DNA of 64,000 nucleotides from Clavaria fumosa (lineage: Eukaryota > Basidiomycota > Agaricomycetes > Agaricales > Clavariaceae), in assembly GCA_951802425.1 (NCBI GenBank), contig OX637804.1, positions 868,001 through 932,000 on the forward strand, written 5' to 3'. Below the pieces are notes generated by a model. The model ran no database searches. It worked only from the letters and a program-made list of their open reading frames with translations, and was not told the DNA's origin. This document shows, in pieces, positions 32,346-41,554 of the stretch (positions are counted from its first letter, which is position 1; every line of letters begins with the position of its first letter). The position numbers were made by a program, and so were the translations under genes.

Positions 32346-33515
32346 TTACACCGGACCCAAGTCCGGTTCCCCCTCCACATCCTCCGCCTCCATCTCCGCA
32401 TCTCCCGTCTCCGGCTGCACTCCCACCAACGAAGATCGATGGGAGCGCACGGTCTCCTGCTCCACCGCCCAGGCCAACTCTGGATCTCGTCGCTCCAGCA
32501 CCCTCCGCAGGATCCGGTTATCCTGCGCAAGTTGATCCCTCTCCGCGATCATCTTGTTCATGTTGAGGTGCTCGACGAAGTCCGGGACGAGCTGCCGGAG
32601 TTCAGTTCCGAACTCCGCGGAAGCCCCGGAAATGACCCACCTGCCCGATTGCCGCCTCCAGCCTCCTCGTCATCTTCTCCAGCCCCTTCACCATCGAGTT
32701 CCGGTGCATCTGGATCTCGTTGTTCTTCTCCGCGCTGGCCCGGAGGAACCAATTGGCGGACTGGAGATCTAGCTCCGGCTCGTAATCCTCGGCCCGGAGC
32801 TTTTTCGCCGGCCTCGCCTCTATCTCCGGCTCGCCCTCCGCCTCCATCTCCGACCTCCGATCCAAGTCCGACTCCACCATGGCGTCGGACTTCATCCCTC
32901 GACGCGCGACCCGCTTTCCCTTGTCCTTTCCCTTTCCCTTGCCCTTGGCCTTCCCCGGCCACACGCACCCGACCCGCTTCTCCCGACACTGGTCGCAACT
33001 CCGGGTCCTCGCCGGCCCTGTCCATTTGCATTCCTGGACCGGAGTTTAGCACGATCTCCGGCGACGAAAGGAGGACTTACTAATTTTTTCTGGGAGCAAC
33101 GCTCCCACGTTACTCCGGCAGAGGTCCCTTGGGCCTCCACGATCTCCGCCGCGCGCTTTCTCCGCGCTTCCTCCTCCTTTTGCTCCCGCACCGCCTTCTC
33201 CGCCGCCTCCTGGAGCTGCACCGACTCCTCCATGCTCGCCACCATCTTCGTTGTGGCCCGCGCCGCCTCCAACTCCTTCCTCCGCTCCTTCGCTCTTTTC
33301 CCCGCCTCTTCCTCCTTCCTCCTCGTCTCCGCCTCCTCCTCCTTCCGTTTCCGCTCCGCCTCCTCCTCCCTCCGTCTCATCTCCGTCTCCTCCTCTTGTC
33401 TCCTCCGCTCCGCCGCCTCCTTCTCCTTCCGCGCCTTCCCCGCCTTCAGCGCTTCCATCTCCGCCTGGAGTTTCCGGAGTTGTACTTCGTATCCGTTGTC
33501 TTCTTCGTCAGTCAT
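32346..33515 (-). CDS. Antisense spliced accessory gene of Gypsy-1: coiled-coil protein with zinc-cluster-like cysteines
   Basis: Three exons on the strand opposite to gag-pol: 33515-33081 (145 codons), 33033-32641 (131 codons) and 32591-32346 (82 codons with stop). The introns are 33080-33034 (47 nt, GTAAGT...CAG) and 32640-32592 (49 nt, GTGGGT...CTGAAC...CAG). All junctions are phase 0 and the joined frame is open for 357 residues. Order: a long charged coiled coil (residues about 10-125, repeats of ERRRQEEE and ERKRKEEE type); a cysteine block made across the first junction, WERCSQKKLEC then CDQCREKRVGC, that is two C-x2-C-x6-C-like units with the first Cys replaced by Trp; a Lys/Gly basic stretch resembling a nuclear signal (GKAKGKGKGKDKGKR); and a second coiled coil near MNKMIAERDQLAQDNRIL. 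Similar zinc-cluster halves occur in nuclear fungal proteins; the role here is unknown. It converges with pol (84 bp between stops). Confidence 0.75.
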
Positions 33516-33570
33516 GCCTGGTGGTGGTTCAGGTCTAAGGAGAGGGGACCGGTGATGGACTGTTGCCCCG

Positions 33571-33581
33571 GATTATATACC
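33571..33581 (-). promoter_or_regulatory. TATA box of the antisense gene
   Basis: GTATATAATC on the minus strand, about 57 bp upstream of the ATG at 33515 and between that gene and the 3' LTR. The position suits a core promoter separate from the LTR. Confidence 0.5.
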
Positions 33582-33725
33582 CGGCCACGGAATTCGAACT
33601 CCGACGAAATCTCCGATCCCATTTCCGTCCTCGGATCGCGATCGCCTTGATCCGGTTGCCCCAATCCGGTCCAGGGGTGATAACGGATCCAGGGCCTCGA
33701 GGGCTCGGCCCTAAGAGGGAGATAC

Positions 33726-34472
33726 TGTCACGCCCGTGCCAACCGGACTATTCTCCGGCCTCCTCCGACCTTCTCCGGCGGTCTCCGGACCCCCGATCTC
33801 AACTCCGGGCTCTCGGACTTATGTCCAGAGCGCCGGACTTTACTTGCGCGACGTAGCGCAGGATCAGGAAGTGTGCCTGAAGGGCCACCAACTGATGTCC
33901 GCACTAGTTGCTGTTGCTTCGAGCAACCAGGAACTGGTCCTGCCCCGGACCCGTCGCCCGGACAATTGATGGACTCCCGGAAACATCCGTACAATCATAG
34001 TTAGTAGTTTAATGTTTGTCCCGATCAGATTCTGTCTCCGTCCCGTAGTCCCGTTGTAAAGATCTTCTCCTGACTCCCGGACATTTCTCCGTAGCTACGA
34101 ACAGATTCCGTAGTCGTACCGGAGTTATCTCCGTCGCTAGCATCGCCCCGGACTTTAGTATAAGTACTCGTAGATTACCGCCTTGTCTAGCCAGTCTGAT
34201 AATCAACCTCGCCCGCTTGCATTCTACTCCGCTAAAGCCCGAAACCTGTCTCCTTCGACTTCCCGAAATCCGAGACACTGATCCGCAGAGGGCGTCGTTT
34301 CAATATGTTCGCCAAGTCTCGTCCGAACCCAAGTCCAACTCCGCCCAAACTCCGGATCGCCCCGCCACGCCCGGACTTCGTTACTCCTGCCCGGACTTTG
34401 TCATACACGCCCGGACTTTGTTATTCCTGCCCGGACTTTACTCCGCCCGACCTCCGCGACATAGACGTAACA
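33726..34472 (+). repeat. Gypsy-1 3' LTR
   Basis: 747 bp, collinear with 26635-27381, followed by the target duplication ATATA at 34473-34477. Confidence 0.95.
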
Positions 34473-36412
34473 ATATATGCTTCCACTGCATAAATGCACT
34501 CTGGAAGAGCTCAAAGGAGCAAATGCACATTTTGAAGCAGTGGTCCATCAATCTTCACTGAGAATTAGAAGTAACACATCACCGTTTGACATGCTTGTGC
34601 CCCAGCCACCAGTTGAGATGGACAGCATATCACTTATTCACCCACCACCTCAACCTGATGGTGTAATTGGGGCTGCTTCATCTTGCAATAATGAAGGAGA
34701 TGAATCTGGATCAGATAGTGACATTGAGTCCATTGCTTCTAATTATGATGAAGCAACAGGGATGTTAGATCCCCAGGCATCAGATTATTTACAACCTCAA
34801 GTGGAAGGGACCCATCCATCTTGTATTCTTGCTGATATCTTCCATGAAATGGATAAAGTTGGAAGAACTATTTTCAAGAGGCACACTCTTCACAAAAAAT
34901 TTTCCACTGCATTCAGTGACACAATGCTTGTTCCAGATAAGCATGATAAAGCTCTGGTTGAAGCCTATCTCAAGAAGAAAGGCAGTTCATGGAAAGAGGT
35001 GCGGAATTCATCACCAGACTGGTTGTGGAAACATGTAAGGAGATATGTGCCTGAGAAGTCCTTTTTGTTCACCATTGTAAAAGAGTTCTTTGATTGCTGG
35101 GGTCCAATCAAATGTACAGTCACTGGACAAACACTATTCAGTCCTGAATCTTGGAAAAAATCCCAAGGTGTTCTCCATGACATCAAGAAAGGTTGGGTAT
35201 CAGACCCTGCAGGCATTCCAATGTATACAGTGAAGGGCACTGATAAGAATGGCCTTACACTGTATCATTGTATACAAGGGACAAATTCTGTGGAAGGGGC
35301 TATACATCATCCTATCAAGCGAAGCTTTGCATCATTGAATGCATCAGTTGAGTTGGCTGATAGTCTAATTGCTGATTTTTGTCATCGCCACAATTTGAAT
35401 GTGGGTCAGATGAACAAAACTGGATTACTGTACTTGGGCCATTATGACCCATGGTTGGACTATGAAATATCTTCAATTCAGGAAGACATCTGTTGGAAAT
35501 CAAAGCCTGCAATTGGTGCAATTCTCATGTGCACTGATCCTCTTAAATTCCCACCAACAGAAGAGCAATTTGGTATCACCAAGATTCCAGCCACAGTGTG
35601 GTTGCAATGTGACTTTAGTGGACCAGAAATCATAGAGCCCTCCATTGACTCTGACAATCCTCCTTGGAATATCTCCCCTGTCTACCCTGCCCAATTGTGC
35701 TTCTCAAAATTAAAGGGAAAATGAAAGGACATTTATTCCTGTCTGGCTATTGCACAACAAGTTAGATATGCAGTAACACCCATTCACACCAAGGATGAAC
35801 TCCAGCTCTTCCATCAGGCTGTTACCATTGGTGGAGAATGGAGTACTCCAAGGGGCCTGCCCAAATTTGATCAAATGGCTGCATGGTGGTCTTCAAAGGC
35901 CAATGGCATGTCAATCTTCTACAAGCTTCCAGAGTATCTGGCTGCTCACCATAAAACTTGGTTGGATCACAGGCAGACAGGACAAACAATGGTGGCCAGC
36001 TTACCACAGAGGAAGCAAAATGAACAAAGGATTCATTCAAATAGACATGTGGCACAGGTTTTACCAGCAACTGCACAGAACCAGCCTGCAGTCAGTGGCC
36101 TTCACAATATCTCTGTCCCCATTGCAGATGATGTTGTCATGGCTGATGTGCAAGTTGATGTTGCAGCCAATATGGAAGCACATGAATCACAAGATGTTTC
36201 AATGACTGCACAAGTTGAAACAGCACACTGGAATCTCAACAGAGAGTTCCACAGCACCATCAAAATTTATTGTGTGGGCTGGTATGAATCAGCTGGGTGG
36301 GGCTAAGGCCCCTCATAAGCCTAGGAGATGTATAGCTTGCATTAGGGCTGGGAAAGTGGGGCATGACTGTCCAGGCAGGAATGATAGGTCCAAATGCCCC
36401 CTGTCATCTTAA
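34473..36412 (+). pseudogene. DUF6729/exonuclease gene, part 3 (C-terminal region and zinc knuckle)
   Basis: Resumes the frame cut at 26634. Contains an acidic linker, SCILADIFHEMDKVGRTI, VRRYVPEKSFLF, YHCIQGTNSVEGAIHHPIKR, SLNASVELADSLIADF, and TGLLYLGHYDPWLDYEI, the last three being the wording I associate with the C-terminal domain of this basidiomycete family. A TGA at 35722 interrupts an otherwise continuous frame to 36306. A small frameshift there leads to CIACIRAGKVGHDCPGR, a terminal cysteine-rich knuckle, ending at 36412. Together the three parts describe one protein well over 1000 residues long. CpG-depleted, so an old locus. Confidence 0.65.
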
Positions 36413-36599
36413 GACACAAGTAAGCTAAGCATATTCATTCTGCCAAGTTCAAACTGACATTTTATAGATCATATGGCTGTCTCATATATGCTGGACAATT
36501 GTATGTACTATGTTGTATGTGAAAAAAGTTGCATCCATCATCATCCAATGCTTGAGAGGAGGAACACTTCGGGAGGAGGAGCACTTCGGGCAGTGAGAA

Positions 36600-36680
36600 A
36601 ATGAAGTGCATGGCAGAGTTTGGAACCTGTGCACTACGTGAGTGCATGGTGACATCTTTACCACTGGACTATACAGCCAA
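36600..36680 (-). repeat. tRNA-like (SINE-type) sequence
   Basis: On the minus strand, A-box-like TAGTCCAGTGG (36671-36661) and B-box-like GGTTCCAAACT (36627-36617). Spacing is tRNA-like but the arms do not pair well. Lies between the exonuclease gene and the pogo-like element. Confidence 0.45.
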
Positions 36681-37289
36681 ATATAATATATATACTTTAG
36701 GTTTACATGAGCAACATTTTTGAATTCAAAATCAAATATGGCAATTCCAGACATGACACCACAGCCTAGTTTTTCGACCTTAGGTTCACACCACAATTAT
36801 GTAATCATCATGTGATTGACATACACGAAGTTTGGACTCCCTTGTGATGGGTGACCTGACATCCACAAAGTTCGGGACTTCTGGATTGCAATGAAATTTG
36901 CTATTACACTATTCTTGTGCCTCAAACATGTCCTCACATGAGAAGCTCCAACTAGATTGTTGTGCTAGTGCTCTGGAATGAGCTTCAGGAATCTTCAAGC
37001 ACTTTCAAGTCATTTCTCATGATGAACACCTGGACCAAATCAGTAAAGGGCAAGACCGAGCTGAGTATGAGGAGTTACAGCATATCTGAGATGCAGAAGG
37101 CATTGCCCACAAATGAGCTCTTGCAAGGGAGCGAAAGAGACAATAAAGAGAATGCCAAAGGCAGGAGCAGAAATGAGTTCATTCTACCCTTATCTTATGG
37201 AAAAAACTTATAGAAATAAAATCAAATAGTTCATGAGCTCTAACACACCTGAAGAAGATGAGCCAGCCCTCTGAGCTCTGTGAGCAACA

Positions 37290-38172
37290 ATGAGATTGAC
37301 TCAGCTTCAAATGACGATGCCAATATGGCTGAAATGACACAACCAAAATGGCTCATCATGGGTAAAGTGCCAAAGGACAAAAAAGGCCAAGGACGGGAGC
37401 AAAAGCGTGAGGTTCAGGACTGCGAGAGGGTTAATTAGAAGCACCCGCTTATCTTCGCATTGATCAAGGAAGCACAACAAGAGGTTTGATTGCTTAGCCA
37501 CCAGGAAGCATGGTCTCCTGTGGCGATTGTGAAGCGATGCCAAGGAAAGAGTTTCCTTTTATTTGAAGGCCTGACTCCCCAAGTCCTTGGGCAGTGGATA
37601 AACAGAAGTGGGTCTTCACCAGAGTGGTGTGCCAATATCCTGGACGAGGTCAAGATGAACGGACTCACCCCACACATGATGTCAACTCGCATGGCCATCC
37701 TCGATAATCACCATGATTTGAAGAAGGGTATCATAGGCCAACTCCTGAAAATGCATTCGACAGGGACTGCTGTCATTGTATCAACAGTTTGTGCAATTGT
37801 TACTGCATACCTAGAACACAATGCTCCCGAAATCTTGGCCAACTTGCAATGCAGCAATTCCTGGTGTCACAGTTTTGTGTTGAAAGAGCTGAGATGGGGA
37901 ATGTGCAAGCCAACAAAGGCCAGTCAAAAGGTCCCACCTAATGCTGCCAATCAAATCGAGCTATCCTTCTTCCAACATGTCCTCACATTCTGAGATGCAC
38001 CAATACAGCATGCCGCTTTCTGTGTTAATATGGATCAGACACAAAGTTATCTATCAGATGGGAGGCAGCCTTACTTTTGACATCATCGGCAGCTCCCAGG
38101 TCCCTGTCCTTAATCTTGATGAGAAGCGTGCCTTCACTCTTGTGGTTGCAGCCTCCGCAGCTGGGGACCTTC
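37290..38172 (+). pseudogene. Pogo-like DDE transposase, N-terminal half
   Basis: HQEAWSPVAIVKRCQGKSF and LTPQVLGQWINRSGSSPEW (DNA-binding helix-turn-helix region), SNSWCHSFVLKELRWGM, then the DDE domain start with VNMDQTQ (first catalytic Asp), VIYQMGG, VPVLNLDEKRAFTLVVAASA and AAGDLL. A TGA at about 37480 and a one-base shift near 38048 break the frame. The coding sequence stops at 38172 where the hAT MITE and then the LINE were inserted, and continues at 51540 in frame. The true start is not clear; reading frames upstream of 37290 contain stops. Confidence 0.7.
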
Positions 38173-38547
38173 TAGTGTTTTATTATTATTATTGATTCCT
38201 ATTTTATACTCTGTTGGGGCGTTGCCCTATGGTCGAGTTTACATGCCTTTAATCTACTTATTGTGTGGTCGCTTTAGTTGTTGTCTGATCATGAGCGGGG
38301 GTCAACACTGTGTGTCGGCCAGCGCGGGGAAGTCCGCAGTGATGTGGGTGGGGTGGGGTGGTGGGGCGGTGGGGCGGTGGGGGTAGTGGGGTATTGGATC
38401 GGATGGTACGTGTCTTATCTACAAAGTGACCTGGCGGGTGCATCAAAAAACCCCATTCTTCTTTGGGGAAAAAGCTACCGGCAGTCATTCGAATTTTTAA
38501 TGCATGCATCTATAGTTTTGCGAGTAGGGTATGGTGGGGGCCAAGGG

Positions 38548-38640
38548 GCCAGGTTGGGTACAGGTGTCGGGGTTGAGGTTGGGGTCGGGGCCGGGGTCTG
38601 GGTTGGGGTCGGGGTCGGTGTCGGTGTTGATGTACGAGGG
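38548..38640 (-). repeat. LINE 3' UTR G-rich microsatellite
   Basis: Plus-strand GGGGTCGGGG/GGGTTGGGGTC words (minus strand CCCCGACCCC) in the 3' untranslated region between the ORF2 stop (38786) and the tail. A second G-rich run is at 38343-38395. Both could form G-quadruplexes on the plus strand. Confidence 0.6.
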
Positions 38641-38785
38641 GGGGGGCATCGTTTGGGTCATGTCGAAGTTTCAGTATCTATTCTTCCTGCAGTTCGTGGT
38701 CGCGCTGCTGGAATCTACCTGTGCAGCCTATGTATTTCAATAGGTATTTTATGGCTACCTCGTTCGTTAGAAGCTTGCTTATTGA

Positions 38786-39122
38786 TCATGTGTCATGTCC
38801 TATTTCGGTCTGGAGCCATTCTTGAAGGTGTCGTAGACCAGGGCACTTGAGTAGGAAATGTATGACTGTTTCTTTGTCTTCTTCGCAAATCGGGCATAGG
38901 GGAGATTGGCTGTTACCCGTCCTGTGTAGGTACCTGTTCAGGGCAATGTGTCCTGTCCGTAATTGCAAAAGGAGTGCCGCCTGCCTGCGGGGGAGGGACT
39001 TTGTGAGCGTGAGGAAGCGTCGTGATGGGAGGGAGCTGTCAATCTTAGCCATTCGTGCATATCTTGTTGAGGCTCTCCAGTTTCTTTTCGCTCTTTCCTT
39101 GCTCTTCGTCTCATAGGCTTGC
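38786..39122 (-). pseudogene. LINE ORF2 C-terminal part (CCHC domain)
   Basis: Continues ORF2 after Gypsy-2 in the same frame: NKAAAKQ at the right border joins AYETKSKERAKRNW here. Contains SLPSRRFLTLTKSLPRRQA, LLLQLRTGHIALNRYLHR and CPICEEDKETVIHFLLKC, a C-x2-C-x7-H-x4-C knuckle typical of LINE ORF2 ends. Stop just before 38786. Confidence 0.8.
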
Positions 39123-39730
39123 TGTTATGGTATGTAAGCACGTGATGAGCAGCGACCTTTAGCGCCCTGCGACCTTCACTGGATACTCGCGACCTGGGAC
39201 TTGGGCTTCTAGACCCTCTACGACTATGTGACTTACAAGCGCCCAGTCACGTGAGCCTTACCGAGAGGACGGCCCATATTCGTGATGGAACGTCTAGGCG
39301 GGATGCCATCATCCTGCCACCACCCGACACCTGTCACCTTGGTCCCATCAGTATTAAGCCTAATCCGGTTCTTCCTTTATTTCCTCCCCTTGCTACCACT
39401 ATCCCGTCCCCCTAGCACCCTTATACTCTCCATCGATATCCCGTCGCCCCGCCAACCCCGCCCTTGCGACCTTGTTCCCGCCCTTGCGACCTTGTTCCCG
39501 CCCTCGTAACCACGTGATCGTCCCCTTGGCATGCTCCCTCTTCCCTACCGTTGCCGCCTTTCCCTTCATCCCTTGTGCATAGATAGTTACCACACCACCA
39601 TAATTCAGTATATATACTGGTAGATACGCATCCTGTATTCCCCAGACTTGTTATTCTCGCAATTTACTCTCTCTGCTCGCATCCTGCCCAGCTAGCCTGC
39701 CCAGGACTGACTCAGCAGTAAGCCGTAACA
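39123..39730 (+). repeat. Gypsy-2 5' LTR
   Basis: Contains the palindromic TATA element CAGTATATATACTG at 39606-39619 and a duplicated 20-bp unit. Differs from the 3' LTR by 16 transitions, 14 of them at CpG, plus the 20-bp unit. Confidence 0.93.
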
Positions 39731-40650
39731 TAATAACAAGTCTGCTCATAACCACCTCCCCTCCGGACCTGGTTCTCTTTTCAAACCTGGCTTCTCCCAC
39801 TGTCCTTGCGACTCGTACGAACGACCCCGCCGAACAAGCCTACCGAACACGGCAATACGCCTTGCACCTGCCACCCCCTCCCGGACTGATTGAAATCCGC
39901 GAGACCTGGCGACGAAACCATCTGCGACACATCGACAGACGAACCCCGACCGCAATCACACGTCCGCCCACTCCCGAGTATCGAAAATACCCGAAGAGTG
40001 TCGTATATCGCTCCGTTGAGAGGCAATTTATCCCTACTGGACTACTTACCTCCAGAACCCTCCGCGTACAACGTTTATTCGAAACCTATAGCCAGGTCGA
40101 ATTTATAGAAGGCCTGCACGAGCGGCTAACCGATCTTTGGATTGCCCAACAACAAGAAGATATCGCTGAGGTCTTAGAAGGCCTCAATATCGAAGAGCTC
40201 GACAATATCCCGACCCCCGCTTCCACCGAAGCCTCGCCGTCTCCGCATCCCGCCTCGCCCGTACCCACCACCCGAACTTTCGCCAACAAGTGCACGCAGA
40301 CCCAGCCCAGCGAACGTTTCATTACAATCACCGGACACCGAGCCGAATACCTCGTCGATACCGCCACGCGATACATCGTGGACTGGAAACCTCGTACCAC
40401 TCAGCCCTATCCCACCGTTCCTAGCAGACGCTCCCGGATCCCCGTTAACGTTCCAGTCTCCCCCATCACCCCGACCAACATCCCCGATCTCTTGGCAGCT
40501 AGAGCACTCGCCGCCAGATACCGAGCCGCCGTCCACATACCACAGTCCGAGCCTCTCAACCCACTCACTGACACCGACGATGTCTCATCCCCCGGACCCT
40601 CAGACATCTCATCAATCCAACCGTACGACCTCGACAGCGACAGCGAGTAG
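39604..40650 (+). CDS. Gypsy-2 leader ORF (ORF0) without any ATG
   Basis: An open frame beginning inside the LTR just after the TATA box and running to TAG 40650, overlapping the start of gag by 71 nt in another frame. It contains not a single ATG codon. The readable protein (GLIEIRETWRRNHLRHI, VYRSVERQFIPTGL, FETYSQVEFIEGLHERLTDL, NIEELDNIPTPAS) has no domain I recognise and ends in a Pro/Ser/Asp-rich tail (DLDSDSE). If translated it needs a non-AUG start, for example TTG at 39862. Its length and steady amino-acid composition argue against chance, but expression is unproven. Confidence 0.45.
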   Translation, partial: FSIYTGRYASCIPQTCYSRNLLSLLASCPASLPRTDSAVSRNIITSLLITTSPPDLVLFSNLASPTVLATRTNDPAEQAYRTRQYALHLPPPPGLIEIRETWRRNHLRHIDRRTPTAITRPPTPEYRKYPKSVVYRSVERQFIPTGLLTSRTLRVQRLFETYSQVEFIEGLHERLTDLWIAQQQEDIAEVLEGLNIEELDNIPTPASTEASPSPHPASPVPTTRTFANKCTQTQPSERFITITGHRAEYLVDTATRYIVDWKPRTTQPYPTVPSRRSRIPVNVPVSPITPTNIPDLLAARALAARYRAAVHIPQSEPLNPLTDTDDVSSPGPSDISSIQPYDLDSDSE

Positions 40651-41554
40651 CGGCCTTACTGTCAGAGACTTCGATGGCACCCAGGCGACCTACCGCACCT
40701 TCAAACGCCAATTCGCCCTCCTCTTTGCCTGCGAGCCGGAACGCTTCGAATCCCACGAAAAGAAGATCTATTTCGTGCTCAACAAGATGTGCCTTGGATA
40801 CGCGGAACTATGGGCTAATGCCCGTGTGGACCGCATCATAGAAAGAGATACCACCGGTACTTGGACTAACTTCATCCAAGACCTAGATGATGAGTTCCTT
40901 GACACGGCTGAGGAAACACGGGCCCTCGCTAACCTCCAGAAACTCCAACAAAGCGGAAAGACCGCCCGCGAATTCTTTACCAATTTCGACCGCCTCTACT
41001 GCCAGGCCCACCTCTCCATCGCCCACCACGAATCGGTACTCATTGAGTACCTCAAGAACGGTCTCAACCAGCCCCTGGTTGAAAAAATTTACAATAGCGA
41101 CGAACTCCCCGCAACCTATGTTGGCTGGAGGAACAAAGCCATCAGGATGGACGACCTGTGGCAAGAGTTCAAATCCTTGCGCAAGGCTCGCGCCCCAGTT
41201 CCGCCTAGCCGACCCGCGACCTCCCAGATCCGCGCCCCTGCCGTACCTGCATCTACTCCCCACCCCGACGCGATGATTGTCGACCGCTCGCGACCCAAGC
41301 CTGCCGAGGTACAGTGCTACAACTGCCATGGCTTCGGTCATATCTTGAAGAACTGCCCTCTCCCGCCCACGCGTCGGACCCAGCAGGTCCGAGGAGTCAT
41401 CTCCCTCCCTGTACCGATCGCCCCAAGCGCCACGATACCTGTGACTACATCAGGCGATGAATTGGAAGAAGCACAGGCGGAGATCGCGAGGTTGAAAGAT
41501 CTGGTCATGCTCAGAGAAAAAGAAATCGCGGATTTTACAAACGGCGAAGATTGA
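40580..41554 (+). CDS. Gypsy-2 Gag
   Basis: Intact frame of 324 residues from ATG 40580 to TGA 41552. Capsid-like core: TYRTFKRQFALLFACEPERF, AELWANARVDRII, GTWTNFIQDLDDEFL, TAREFFTNFDRLYCQAHL. A CCHC knuckle CYNCHGFGHILKNC lies at about residues 246-259, and a short C-terminal coiled coil (ELEEAQAEIARLKDLV) follows. Pol follows in the -1 frame with overlap at TTGA; unlike Gypsy-1 I find no canonical slippery heptamer, so reinitiation at the overlap is possible. Packages genomic RNA in virus-like particles by analogy with the family. Confidence 0.88.
   Translation: MSHPPDPQTSHQSNRTTSTATASSGLTVRDFDGTQATYRTFKRQFALLFACEPERFESHEKKIYFVLNKMCLGYAELWANARVDRIIERDTTGTWTNFIQDLDDEFLDTAEETRALANLQKLQQSGKTAREFFTNFDRLYCQAHLSIAHHESVLIEYLKNGLNQPLVEKIYNSDELPATYVGWRNKAIRMDDLWQEFKSLRKARAPVPPSRPATSQIRAPAVPASTPHPDAMIVDRSRPKPAEVQCYNCHGFGHILKNCPLPPTRRTQQVRGVISLPVPIAPSATIPVTTSGDELEEAQAEIARLKDLVMLREKEIADFTNGED

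Larger units (their letters stand above)
26635..34472 (+). mobile_element. Gypsy-1: Ty3/Gypsy chromodomain retrotransposon with antisense accessory gene
   Basis: A 7838-bp element with 747-bp LTRs (26635-27381 and 33726-34472), both TGTCACG...GTAACA, flanked by the 5-bp duplication ATATA (26630-26634 and 34473-34477). Order: LTR, gag, pol in the -1 frame (protease, RT, RNase H, integrase, chromodomain), an antisense spliced gene, LTR. The LTRs differ at only nine bases (98.8 percent identity), all transitions at CpG. Insertion is therefore recent relative to the surrounding CpG-depleted sequence. Gag-pol carries four in-frame TGA codons, so this copy is not autonomous now. Confidence 0.93.

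Noticed and set aside
26635..34472. RIP as the cause of Gypsy-1 decay
   Set aside because: RIP favours CpA; the changes are confined to CpG and far too few for RIP.
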